In this document: positions 1 through 8,191 of the stretch, piece by piece
Numbering within the stretch: position 1 is the first letter of the stretch
How the letters are laid out: each line of letters opens with the position of its first letter
Assembly (NCBI GenBank): GCA_013151865.1
Contig: JAADHN010000174.1
Coordinates: forward strand, 1 to 33,468
From: Kiritimatiellota bacterium
GTDB taxonomy: Bacteria > Verrucomicrobiota > Lentisphaeria > Oligosphaerales > JAADHN01
Length of the DNA stretch: 33,468 nt
Direction: 5' to 3'
Notes under the pieces: generated by a model
Databases searched by the model: none
What the model saw: only the letters and a program-made list of their open reading frames with translations
What the model was told of the DNA's origin: nothing
Position numbers and translations under genes: made by a program

Positions 1-46
1 ATTGAACCCGATCTCGTGATGGGGGCGGCACGTGCGGAAAAGGAAA

Positions 47-79
47 GCGGCGCGGGAGCGCCCGCCGCTCCCGCGCCGC
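47..79. repeat. Perfect 14-bp GC-rich inverted repeat (hairpin)
   Basis: The arms 47-60 and 66-79 are perfect reverse complements (GCGGCGCGGGAGCG and its complement) around a 5-base loop. On the minus strand the hairpin is followed by a T-rich tract (TTTCCTTTTCC). It could therefore act as a factor-independent terminator for leftward transcription, or as a processed hairpin at the end of a plus-strand gene lying before the window. There is no T tract on the plus-strand side. Confidence 0.55.
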
Positions 80-858
80 GGCCTGACTGTCCCCCGCTCA
101 TTCACGCGAGGTCGCTCCAGGACTCGCTCGAACACATTGCAAAGACGCTCTGTGTCAGGGCGATCCCGCCGACGACGCCTCGACGAACTGCTTCCTCACA
201 ACTGGACGCCCGCGGCCAAATACTATTCCTGAACTCGCCCCGCCGCCGCCCGCCGGGGCGCCCCGCGTCCCGATTCTCCCCCCGGAGAGTCCTCTCCGTC
301 CCATCCCCGCACCGAACGCCTGTCGGCCGTCACAGATCCAACGTTCATGGTCCAGATGCGACGCTTACGGAACGCAGAAGAACACGAAGGCCCGCAGAGA
401 ACTTGTTGCAACACAGCACGTCCGAGTTCGGTGGATCAGGGCACAACGTGGAAATGTCGTGCCTGCCGGTAGAGTAAGGTTTCCAGTTTGCCTGAATGCT
501 CAGCGCGTAATCTCAAGGGGCACAGCGTGCAATTTGTGACGGCAATCTTCTCGGCAGTTCATCCAGCATGAATGAGAGATCGCGTTCCTGTCGGGCGATG
601 CGAGCCGAGAAGGCGGCCGGGACCGGACAGAACATTCAGGTGCTTCAAAAAAGTGATGGCGGAATCTTTGGATGCCCGTTGAAGCTGACGTTTTCGAGAT
701 TGGAGGCACCAGAACGGCACGGCTTTTCGTAGGTGCCTTCTTGTGCTCGGCGTTGGCTGGAGCCGATATTCTGCACCGGTCGCCTGTAACATCCGGGCGG
801 CTCCGAAAACGCCTGAATGGGTCGCCGCATACCCCCGGGAGAATGCACGCGTCAGGAC

Positions 859-887
859 TTGTACCACGCCGTGGTATGCATCATAGT
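859..887 (+). promoter_or_regulatory. Candidate sigma-70 promoter with a palindrome in the spacer
   Basis: A TTGTAC hexamer (859-864) and a CATAGT hexamer (882-887) are separated by exactly 17 bases. Each is only a partial match to consensus. The perfect palindrome TACCACGCCGTGGTA at 862-876 begins inside the -35 box and fills most of the spacer, where a bound repressor would block RNA polymerase. Transcription would give a leader of about 95 nt before the GTG at 987. The assignment is inferred from sequence alone. Confidence 0.35.
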
Positions 888-975
888 AAAAGCGAGGTTA
901 TTCAGCCAAGCACCGCCCTGCGCCAAGAGTGCGTGGACAGCGCGGCCGACGAGTCGGAGTTCGTGGACCTCCAAT

Positions 976-980
976 GGAGA
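976..980 (+). promoter_or_regulatory. Ribosome binding site that sets the GTG start at 987
   Basis: GGAGA sits 6 bases before the GTG at 987. The upstream in-frame ATGs (843, 876) lack a comparable site, and the one at 876 overlaps the promoter palindrome. Confidence 0.5.
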
Positions 981-986
981 CCGCCG

Positions 987-2078
987 GTGAAGCCGATCTA
1001 CATCGTGGGCACAAAGCGACACGTGGGCAAAACGACGCTCGCACTGGGGTTGTTGCACGGCCTCCGGGAAAGAGGATTTCGTACAGCCTATCTCAAACCG
1101 TTAGGTCAGCACTTTTCCGCCAGTAAGAACGGGGTGTTTCACAACGACGCCCGGGTGGTGTCCTGCATCCTCGATTCCGCGGCTCGCGACACCGTCGAGA
1201 TGGCGGTTTCGATCGGACGCGGACGCATCCAAGAGGAACTCAAGGCCAGGCGCGGCGAGCAGTACCTGCGGCAGATCGAAGAGGACGTCGAGCGCCTTGC
1301 CGTCAGTCACAACGCTATCGTCCTGGAGGGGATGGGCAACGTGGCAATGGGGGCCTGCCTGCAAATGTCCGCGGCCGATGTGGCGCGGACGGTGTCCGCT
1401 CGTTCGCTGCTGGTCGTCGAAGCCGGGGTCGGGCGCACCATCGACGAAATCCTGCTCTGTGCCACGTTCATTGCGACGCATGGAGCAGATTTCATGGGTG
1501 TGGTCGTGAGCAAAGCCTGGCCCGCAAAGTACGATCGGATCGCCGAAGCTTTGACCAAAGGTCTGGCGGACCGGGGCATTCCCCTTTTCGGCATTACCCC
1601 CTTCCAGGAGGAACTGGCGAGCCCGACGGTACAGCAGGTTTTCGAAGGTCTCGGGGGGGAGCTTCTGGGCGGGGAAGACCACCTGAGCCACCGCGTCTCG
1701 CGCACGATAATCGGGGCCATGCAGGCCCACAACATGAGCAGTTACATTACCGACCGCACCCTGGTGATCACTCCGGGGGATCGTTCCGATGTAATCATGG
1801 CCAGCCTTCGGGTCCACATGATCGGTGGGGATCGCTTGTCGGCGTCCGGACTTGTTCTGACTTGCGGACAGCGTCCGACCCCGGAAACCTTGGAGCACAT
1901 CCGGCAGTTTCACCTTCCCGTGATGCTCGTCGACGGCGATACCTACTCGGTCGCCTGCGAACTGCGCAACCGCATCTACAAGATCACCCCGGACGACAAG
2001 GAACGGATCGACTGGGCCGTGCGCCTTGTTTCCGAGCACGTGGACATCGACCGGATGGTCGAGGCCCTGAAGGCATAA
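987..2078 (+). CDS. BioD-like P-loop / DRTGG-domain protein (Pta N-terminal-like)
   Basis: This 363-residue protein matches the 'phosphotransacetylase family' type: an N-terminal dethiobiotin-synthetase-like P-loop domain followed by a DRTGG domain. The phosphotransacetylase catalytic domain itself is absent. The first residues contain YIVGTKRHVGKTTLALGL, with the P-loop at residues 8-17, and the DRTGG region is marked by LVITPGDRSDVIMASL near residue 255. I chose the GTG at 987 because GGAGA (976-980) lies 6 bases upstream and homologues begin right at this strand. An upstream ATG at 876 would add 37 residues with no family resemblance. In E. coli Pta the equivalent domains are regulatory, so a nucleotide- or metabolite-sensing role toward acetyl-CoA/acetyl-phosphate metabolism is an inference. 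It converges on the large minus-strand operon. Confidence 0.8.
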   Translation: MKPIYIVGTKRHVGKTTLALGLLHGLRERGFRTAYLKPLGQHFSASKNGVFHNDARVVSCILDSAARDTVEMAVSIGRGRIQEELKARRGEQYLRQIEEDVERLAVSHNAIVLEGMGNVAMGACLQMSAADVARTVSARSLLVVEAGVGRTIDEILLCATFIATHGADFMGVVVSKAWPAKYDRIAEALTKGLADRGIPLFGITPFQEELASPTVQQVFEGLGGELLGGEDHLSHRVSRTIIGAMQAHNMSSYITDRTLVITPGDRSDVIMASLRVHMIGGDRLSASGLVLTCGQRPTPETLEHIRQFHLPVMLVDGDTYSVACELRNRIYKITPDDKERIDWAVRLVSEHVDIDRMVEALKA

Positions 2079-2312
2079 GCCGGCCGGTGGCATCGGCATG
2101 GGAATTGAGGTTGTCGCAGGATTATACGGGCGGTCTTGCCGAGAGAGAGTCCGCCGGCGCCAGCGGTTGCTTGGACACGAGGGACATCTCGAATTCTCGC
2201 CCCTTCTGCCGCACAGCGAGACGGTCGTCTCCCACCCGCCTGCGGCGAATCGGAACCTTCGGCATTGCCTCCGGAACCGTTCAGCCGCCATCTTCACACT
2301 TCGCCGCTCAGC
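2079..2312. other. Convergent intergenic spacer with a small palindrome
   Basis: This 234-base spacer separates the ends of two convergent genes. The only clear structure is GAGACGGTCGTCTC at 2218-2231, a 6-bp stem with a 2-base loop. No T tract follows on either strand, so I do not call a terminator. Confidence 0.4.
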
Positions 2313-3128
2313 TCACTCCATCTGCTTGCTTTTCCGGTAGGCGGAAAGGTACGAGTTGCTGTAGATCGTTTTATTCAGCAGAAGCTCGGCGGTGACCATG
2401 GCGTTGGTGAGTTCGTCGTCGAGTGGATCATGGATTGACGTGTCCAGCCCGGCGGCCATCGCCATGACCAGAAAGGTGCGATTGATCAGCGGCCGTTCCG
2501 AAGCCCCTTGGCTGAGGTTGCTGAGCCCGATAACGACATGGGGGGCCGGGTCCGACAGCATCTTGAATTGCGTGATGGTCTCGAGAACGATGCCGGGAGC
2601 CGCTTGATCGACATTGAGGGGAAGAATGATGGGATCGAGGAAAACATTCTCGATAGGCACATCGTTTTCCATGGCCGAAGCAATGATTCGCATGCCGATC
2701 TCCAGTTTCTCATCGGCGCTCGGTGCGACCCCGTTCTCATCGATGGACAATCCGACGATCCCGGCGTCGAACTCATGGGCGAGCTTCATGAATACGTCCA
2801 GTTTGTCGGCCCGTCCGGTGGTCGAATTGATGATCGCGGTCCCCCCCCCGACGCACGCCCTGGCAAGGCCGGCTCTCATAGTGGACGGGCCCGGGTTGTC
2901 GATGGAGAGGGGCGCTTTCGTGACTTCGCGGACGACGTCGACAAGCCACTCCATTGCAGCAATGCGCTCCGACTTGGGCACTCGCGTGCCCACATTGATG
3001 TCGAGGGCATCCGCTCCGGCAGAGAGCTGTTTCTCAGCCATTTCTTGGACAGGTGCTTTGTCCTTCGCCAAAATGGCGTTGCCGATATTCTTGAACATCC
3101 CGTTGATGCGTTCTCCAATGACATACAT
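2313..3128 (-). CDS. acsE: Methyltetrahydrofolate:corrinoid/iron-sulfur protein methyltransferase
   Basis: This 271-residue protein transfers the methyl group from methyl-tetrahydrofolate to the cobalt of the corrinoid iron-sulfur protein, the last methyl-branch step before acetyl-CoA synthase. It has the pterin-binding TIM-barrel (dihydropteroate-synthase-like) motifs of the family: DINVG near residue 43, SIDNPGPS near 75, INSTTGRADK, GLSIDENG and GLSNLSQGA. The length fits the family (about 262). The ATG at 3128 is chosen because AAAAAAGGAG ends 8 bases before it; the open frame upstream is only overlap with the preceding gene. It is the last gene of the 13-gene operon, 17 bases after acsD. 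A run of nine G (coding strand, 2841-2849) encodes its Gly-Gly-Gly. Confidence 0.95.
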   Translation of the reverse strand: MYVIGERINGMFKNIGNAILAKDKAPVQEMAEKQLSAGADALDINVGTRVPKSERIAAMEWLVDVVREVTKAPLSIDNPGPSTMRAGLARACVGGGTAIINSTTGRADKLDVFMKLAHEFDAGIVGLSIDENGVAPSADEKLEIGMRIIASAMENDVPIENVFLDPIILPLNVDQAAPGIVLETITQFKMLSDPAPHVVIGLSNLSQGASERPLINRTFLVMAMAAGLDTSIHDPLDDELTNAMVTAELLLNKTIYSNSYLSAYRKSKQME

Positions 3129-3145
3129 GGCGAATTCTCCTTTTT

Positions 3146-4114
3146 TCAGACTGTCGTCAGGCGGTCGATTGTGGTTTTCAGGGCTTGAGCGGCTTTGGGG
3201 TGGCGCATGACCAGGATGTCGCTGCCCGCTTGCAGCAGGGCCGTGGCCGTGGCGATTTCCCAATAGACTCCGCGTTCTCCCTCATCGCCCCAGCCGGGCA
3301 GTTCCTCGCTGGTGGCGCGGGCCTCTTTGGCGCGCCAGGCCTCCTGTCCCACCATGCAAATGACCGGGACGCCCATCAATCGGTCGTTGCCGAGGGCGGC
3401 CAGGCGGCCGCGTTCCTGGATCGAGTAGGTGTACTCGAGCCCGTACCCCAGGGCGCCGGTTGTTTGGTACATGACCAGGCGATCGAGGGGGAATCCCATG
3501 TCCGTAACCAGAACGTTGACCTGTTTGGCAATGTTGATATCGATGGGGCTGAGCCCGATGAGGCAGTGCCCATCGGCCAGACACGAGGCGACAAGCGTTT
3601 TGTAATTGTCCTCGGTGACCGTGCCGAGGAGACAGCGTTCGCCTGCCGCGGCTTGACTGCAGACGGACAACACCAAGTTGTCCTTGTCGGGCAAATCGCA
3701 TCCCCAGATGATCAGGGGTACGTCCACCGCTTCGAGGACTGACCTCACGGTGGCAGCCGCCTCTTGCGGGGAGGCGTCCCCCTGATCGGGGTGGGTGCTC
3801 GCGAGCCGCAGACAAATGAGGTCCGCACCCCATTTCTCGACACACGCTTTGGCCCACTCGGCGGGGCTGGCGACCACGTCTCCCAAAGCGTCGGCGAGGG
3901 AGCGCGGCCAGTCCTCCGGCGGGCAATCCCAGACTTCCATCGCCACGGCGATGCTATGCGGTGGTGCGCCGTCGAAAGGCGCAAACGGCAGGCCGCCTGC
4001 GCCGCCGACCGTCACCACCGACTTCCGCGTACCTCCGGCCGCGGCATCGGCTCCGATGGTGAGAGTACTGATCGTTCCGGACCATCTTTCTTTCGCGGTG
4101 TCAAGCAATGTCAT
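3146..4114 (-). CDS. acsD: Corrinoid/iron-sulfur protein small subunit (CODH/ACS delta)
   Basis: The 322-residue product matches the small (beta/delta) subunit of the corrinoid iron-sulfur protein, a TIM-barrel partner of AcsC that presents the corrinoid to AcsE and AcsB. Typical family stretches are MEVWDCPPEDWP, GADLICLRLASTHPD, WGCDLPDKDN and SPIDINIAKQVNVL. The ATG at 4114 overlaps the stop of the preceding cooC-like gene as ATGA. GGAGG lies 5 bases before it, inside the preceding gene, which implies translational coupling. A GTG two codons upstream is possible but falls on the ribosome binding site. The length agrees with known members (about 310-320). Confidence 0.95.
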   Translation of the reverse strand: MTLLDTAKERWSGTISTLTIGADAAAGGTRKSVVTVGGAGGLPFAPFDGAPPHSIAVAMEVWDCPPEDWPRSLADALGDVVASPAEWAKACVEKWGADLICLRLASTHPDQGDASPQEAAATVRSVLEAVDVPLIIWGCDLPDKDNLVLSVCSQAAAGERCLLGTVTEDNYKTLVASCLADGHCLIGLSPIDINIAKQVNVLVTDMGFPLDRLVMYQTTGALGYGLEYTYSIQERGRLAALGNDRLMGVPVICMVGQEAWRAKEARATSEELPGWGDEGERGVYWEIATATALLQAGSDILVMRHPKAAQALKTTIDRLTTV

Positions 4115-4878
4115 AACCACCTCCGTTTTCTGAATAGTGCGACCAGGTCGCGAACGGCGTTCAGCGCGGTTGAGTCCTCCGGCAATTCCATGAGCGGGCG
4201 GCCTTGCACGTCGAATGCTCCCAGGGCGGGGTCCGTCGGAATGCCGGCCACGATCTCGATGCCGGTGGCGGCAAATGTCTCGGCGACCGCGGGTTCGGGC
4301 GGGCGATCACATGGGTTGAGGACGAGAAAAGTCCTGCCCACTTCCAGTTTCAACCGCTTGATCATGTCAATCACTCGCCCGGCGGTGCGCGCCCCGATGA
4401 TGTTGGGCGGGCAGGCAACCAGCATGATATCCACCATGCCGTTGGTACGCCGACTCAGGTGTTCGAGTCCCGCTTCGTTATCGATCACCATGGCGCGATA
4501 ATGCCCGCTGATCTCCGCGATGCAATCTCGGAGCACATTGTTGATGTAGCAGTAACACCCGGGGCCCTCCTGTTGCCCCATGACCAACATATCGAGACCG
4601 GGCGCTTCGGTCAGGTCTTCGTGAATGAGTTGCTCGATCCACTCCTGCTTGGAAACTCCGACAGGCACCGAGGACGGGTCTTCGCGCAACTGCTCGCGCA
4701 TTTCACCGATTGTCCGGCTGACGGGGAGCCCCAGGTAATCCGGCAGGCAACTATTGGGATCGGCGTCAACGGCCAGAAGTGGTTTGAGCCCGTTCTCGAT
4801 AAGCACACGGCAGAGGAGCGCGGAAATGGTTGTCTTCCCGGACCCGCCTTTGCCGGCAATGGCGATGCGAACAGTCAT
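4111..4878 (-). CDS. cooC: CooC-type nickel-insertion ATPase, copy 1
   Basis: This 255-residue protein is a MinD/ParA-type P-loop ATPase of the CooC/AcsF group, which matures the nickel centres of CO dehydrogenase and acetyl-CoA synthase. The deviant Walker A motif GKGGSGKTT is at residues 9-17, with AVDADPNS near 36-43. A Cys-X-Cys pair (C108, C110 in GPGCYCYINN) corresponds to the dimer-interface metal site known in CooC. The start has GGAG 7 bases upstream and overlaps the acsV stop as ATGA. Its place between acsV and acsD suggests it serves AcsB (an AcsF role), while the other copy sits next to cooS. The division of labour is inferred. Confidence 0.9.
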   Translation of the reverse strand: MTVRIAIAGKGGSGKTTISALLCRVLIENGLKPLLAVDADPNSCLPDYLGLPVSRTIGEMREQLREDPSSVPVGVSKQEWIEQLIHEDLTEAPGLDMLVMGQQEGPGCYCYINNVLRDCIAEISGHYRAMVIDNEAGLEHLSRRTNGMVDIMLVACPPNIIGARTAGRVIDMIKRLKLEVGRTFLVLNPCDRPPEPAVAETFAATGIEIVAGIPTDPALGAFDVQGRPLMELPEDSTALNAVRDLVALFRKRRWL

Positions 4879-6833
4879 TCTGCGGCTCCTGAACCGTTCT
4901 GCAGGCGCGTTGCTTTCGCGACTGACGGGAAACGTTCTATGTCGGTATGCGGGAGGAAGAGGCAGGACGTGTATTCGTTCATGTACTTGTGCGACGTGCT
5001 GAGTTCCACGTAGGTCATTGCCGAAGCGATGTTGTCTTGGATATACTTCAGGGCATGTTCGGAAAGCATGACCATCTTGGCGCCGAGAACGGAGCCGTTT
5101 CCGACCACTTGGAAGATGGACCGTTCAAGGTCTGGGAGGAGGCCGATCCGAATGGCCTGCTCGACACCCAGGTGATTTCCGAATCCGCCGGCGATGTAGA
5201 CATTGCGCACATCGTGGAAGGTCAGGCCGACATGGTCCAGCAGACACTCTGCGGCCATGTAGACAGAGCCTTTGCTGCGGATGAGATTGCTGATATCGGC
5301 CTCGGTCAGGGCGATGTCCCGTCCCAGGGCCGTCTGTTCGCCAGGGAACAGAATGAACGCCTTTTCCCCGGCGTCGTTTTTCTGGAGACGCGGGCCGCAG
5401 ACGTCCGCCACAAAGTGCCCGGCGCGATCGATGCACCCTGCGGAAAGCAATCCGGCCACGGCGTCGATCAGCCCCGATCCGCAAAGCCCCAGGGGACGCT
5501 CGCCGCCCACGACACCGCACCCGACGACCCTCCCTCCTTCGCCGAGGGTAAGCCACTCCACTGCCCCGGATGTGGCCCGCATGCCGCAGCCAATCCCCCC
5601 ACCTTCGAAAGACGGGCCGGCCGAAGCCGAGCAGCACATCAGCCACTCCGAGTTGCCCAGAACCAGTTCGCCATTGGTACCCAGATCGATCAGCAGCGAG
5701 AGTTCCTCGCTGCGCGTGATTTCGGTGACGAGGACGTCGGCCAGCACGTCTCCTCCCACGTACGACGCCACACAAGGCAGGGCGGTCAACAAACCGCGGG
5801 CGCCGATCGTGATGCCCACTTCCGCCGCGCGGATGACGGGGGGGTTGAGAGTGCACGGCACATAGGGATCGCATCGAATATGTGCCGGATCCAGCCCGAG
5901 GAGCAGGTGCACCATGGTCGTATTCCCGGCGCAAACCACGCAGGTCACGTCGGCGAGACGCACGCCGGCGTCGAACACGAGCGCCGAGATAAGGCCGTTA
6001 ATGTCACTGACCACGGTATCCTGCAGCACCGAGAGCCCATCGGCAGTCCCCGCGTACATGATCCGGGCGATGACGTCCTCCCCAAAGGCAGACTGAGAAT
6101 TATAGCGGGCATTGGCGGCAATGGTCTCCCCGTTGGTCAGGTCCACCAAATGGGCCACGATGGTCGTAGTGCCGATATCCAAAGCCACCCCGTAATTGGT
6201 TGCCGCGGTATTACCGGGCTCCACGTCTACCACTTCCACTGTACCGCCGCGACTGCCGAGGAGTGCGGTTGCCTTCCAGTTGCAGCGGCGCAATGTGTTC
6301 GACAGTCGTCTCAGGACGGAAAGGCCCATCTGCATAATGGGCAGGTCATAGTGCTTGCGGACCGAGCGGTAGAGCCGCTCCTGGTCGGCCAGACTGTCTT
6401 CCACGGTGGGTTGGGGCAGTTCCAGGAACACCTTGCGGACCAGCGGCGACGATGGATAGGTCGCTCCCTCGCCGATTTTGGCACACACTTTTCCGAAGCG
6501 GACGGCATCCTCGTGAGCCAAGTGCGGAATGCCGCCTGTTCTGGACTCCGGGGGCACCTCCACCACGACGTCGCCGGCCACATATGTTTGGCAGGCCAAC
6601 GCGGCTCCCCGCTGGATGTCGTGCCGATTCAGGAACATCGTCGGCTTGGCGGTCACTTTCCCGGCTCGAATCACCACACGACATTTGCCGCACACACCGT
6701 CTCCACCGCAAACATTGTTGATGGTGATCCCGGCGGCCTTTGCGGCATCGAGGATCGACCGTCCCGCGGCGGCGCGCACGGTACAGTTGTCGGGCTGAAA
6801 AGTGACGGCGTAGGTTTTCACGTGTCCTGCCAT
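4875..6833 (-). CDS. acsV: Corrinoid protein reductive activator (2Fe-2S ferredoxin + ASKHA ATPase)
   Basis: The 652-residue product fits the family that reactivates oxidised Co(II) corrinoid protein at the expense of ATP (RACo, also called AcsV or DUF4445). An N-terminal [2Fe-2S] ferredoxin domain carries C42, C48, C51 and C81. After a linker, the ASKHA-type ATPase domain starts around VALDIGTTTIVAHLVDL and continues with SLLIDLGTNGELVLG and AGGFGNHLG near the end. The ATG at 6833 overlaps the acsC stop by 16 bases. A GTG at 6821 forms a GTGA overlap with that stop and is a real alternative, giving a protein shorter by 4 residues. It lies directly after acsC, the target of its activity. Confidence 0.93.
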   Translation of the reverse strand: MAGHVKTYAVTFQPDNCTVRAAAGRSILDAAKAAGITINNVCGGDGVCGKCRVVIRAGKVTAKPTMFLNRHDIQRGAALACQTYVAGDVVVEVPPESRTGGIPHLAHEDAVRFGKVCAKIGEGATYPSSPLVRKVFLELPQPTVEDSLADQERLYRSVRKHYDLPIMQMGLSVLRRLSNTLRRCNWKATALLGSRGGTVEVVDVEPGNTAATNYGVALDIGTTTIVAHLVDLTNGETIAANARYNSQSAFGEDVIARIMYAGTADGLSVLQDTVVSDINGLISALVFDAGVRLADVTCVVCAGNTTMVHLLLGLDPAHIRCDPYVPCTLNPPVIRAAEVGITIGARGLLTALPCVASYVGGDVLADVLVTEITRSEELSLLIDLGTNGELVLGNSEWLMCCSASAGPSFEGGGIGCGMRATSGAVEWLTLGEGGRVVGCGVVGGERPLGLCGSGLIDAVAGLLSAGCIDRAGHFVADVCGPRLQKNDAGEKAFILFPGEQTALGRDIALTEADISNLIRSKGSVYMAAECLLDHVGLTFHDVRNVYIAGGFGNHLGVEQAIRIGLLPDLERSIFQVVGNGSVLGAKMVMLSEHALKYIQDNIASAMTYVELSTSHKYMNEYTSCLFLPHTDIERFPSVAKATRLQNGSGAAE

Positions 6834-8158
6834 ACGGTCTTCAGGTACTTGGACAGCGCACTCGCTTCGCGGGGGCCGACCAACACTTCCCACCCCGAGT
6901 CTTCGTTTAGACTGCCGCTCATGGCGGCGACGTATCCGGGGATAATCACTTTGCGGTGCGACACCGCCTCCGAGACTTCCGCGGACATGAGGAACGCGGC
7001 AACTTTCTCGGAGGATAGTTTGTCCGCCGCGAAAGCCGTCAGCACCGAGGTGCCTTCAGTGTCGATGACGCCGATGTAGGTTGGGACGCGACTGGCTTCC
7101 ACTTCGGACTGAACCGTGTAGTACGTCAGCGAGAAATTGGTCGTCACCAGCAGAGGAGATTGGGGTGTAACTGCGCCGACGCTGTAAAGCTTCGCTTCCA
7201 CCTGCACAGGCTTGCGCGGATCGGTGTAGAGGTTCTGACTGAGCGTGAGGATGGGTGCGATCTGCTCGGGGCCGCTGAGCGGGGTTAACACGATGCCGGC
7301 ATACTTGGCAACGTAGGCGCAACAGTCGGAGACGTTTTGGTACGGATCGGGTTCACGCACGACGGCCATGCAGGGGAAGCCGACCCCGTCTGCCTTGCGC
7401 TTGAGGGCCAAGCGGCGGGCGGCCGTCATCGCCTCCACTCCGGCCGCAATACTTCCGGCGCCGAGATCCAGCACGATGTCCTCGATGCCGGCTTTGCGGA
7501 CCTGTACAGCCAGAGCGGCCACACTGTCCAGATCAGGCCCCGTGACTGCCAGAGGGCATTTGGCGCTCTTGGCCACTCGCACGTATTCTTGCCAATCGGC
7601 GTCCGTCGCGGCATGGATCAGAGGCCGGGCCGCGGCACACTCGGCCAGAGCGGCTTCGGCGTGAGCAGCCTGCCGAGCGATGAGAACCATGGGAAGTTCC
7701 AGGGAGGCGACAGCCTTCACGGTGGAGGCGAAGGCAGCGGCATCCCCGCTGACATTTTCCACGCCGACCACAGTGACGCCGATGCGCATACCGACCCGGA
7801 CGAACGAAAGCGCCTTGACGGCAGCGATGCGTGCCCGCAGGTCGTCCTCGTCGAGATTGTCGGGCAAGACAACGCCGATGCCCGGCGGGTGGTAGAACGA
7901 CTCCTCATGGCGGAACATGACGGTTTCGCCGCCGATCTCGATTTTTGCGGCGCCGGCGCCGATGGCGACGAGCCGAATAGGGGGAGCGGCCGCGCCGCTC
8001 AGTTGGGCTTTTGCGTCTTCCGACACGTCGGGACACTCATCCAGAGTGGCCTTCTGTGTTGTCAGTTTCATGGCAAATGCCAGACAGGTTGGACAGCCGC
8101 ACTTCTTGCAGTTGGTTTTGGGAAGCAGCTTGAAAATGTCGAGCGCTTTGAGTGCCAT
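6818..8158 (-). CDS. acsC: Corrinoid/iron-sulfur protein large subunit (CODH/ACS gamma)
   Basis: This 446-residue protein is the large subunit of the corrinoid iron-sulfur protein, which binds the cobamide and the [4Fe-4S] cluster that keeps cobalt reduced. The N-terminal cluster motif is complete: C17, C20, C25 and C42 in NCKKCGCPTC plus DEC. The middle is a TIM barrel, and the C-terminal corrinoid-binding region includes LLVTTNFSLTYYTVQSEVE and IPGYVAAMSGSL. The start has AAGGGA 8 bases upstream. It follows acsB by 33 bases and forms a complex with AcsD, encoded two genes further on. The length is typical (about 446). Confidence 0.96.
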   Translation of the reverse strand: MALKALDIFKLLPKTNCKKCGCPTCLAFAMKLTTQKATLDECPDVSEDAKAQLSGAAAPPIRLVAIGAGAAKIEIGGETVMFRHEESFYHPPGIGVVLPDNLDEDDLRARIAAVKALSFVRVGMRIGVTVVGVENVSGDAAAFASTVKAVASLELPMVLIARQAAHAEAALAECAAARPLIHAATDADWQEYVRVAKSAKCPLAVTGPDLDSVAALAVQVRKAGIEDIVLDLGAGSIAAGVEAMTAARRLALKRKADGVGFPCMAVVREPDPYQNVSDCCAYVAKYAGIVLTPLSGPEQIAPILTLSQNLYTDPRKPVQVEAKLYSVGAVTPQSPLLVTTNFSLTYYTVQSEVEASRVPTYIGVIDTEGTSVLTAFAADKLSSEKVAAFLMSAEVSEAVSHRKVIIPGYVAAMSGSLNEDSGWEVLVGPREASALSKYLKTVWQDT

Positions 8159-8191
8159 GACGTATTCCCTTTCCGCTGTTTGGTGGTGAAA

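Larger units (their letters stand above)
1..986. other. Intergenic region without a supported gene
   Basis: I see no convincing coding sequence here. The open frames in it are rich in Arg, Pro and Ser, overlap on both strands and show no recognisable family. The stretch holds a GC-rich hairpin at 47-79, a weak 7-bp inverted repeat (704-710 with 732-738) and, at 859-887, a candidate promoter with a palindrome that probably serves the plus-strand gene beginning at 987. The part before 47 may be the tail of whatever precedes the window. Confidence 0.6.

Noticed and set aside
16-477. 153-residue plus-strand frame at the window start
   Set aside because: Pro/Arg/Ser-rich with no family resemblance; it spans the 14-bp hairpin and is typical of chance frames in GC-rich DNA.
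4947-7079. Very long (710-residue) plus-strand frame, and others at 7337-10000, 11277-13598, 13623-16847 and 28661-31363 (minus)
   Set aside because: They are antisense to well-supported genes with intact active-site motifs. Long antisense frames are expected at this GC content.
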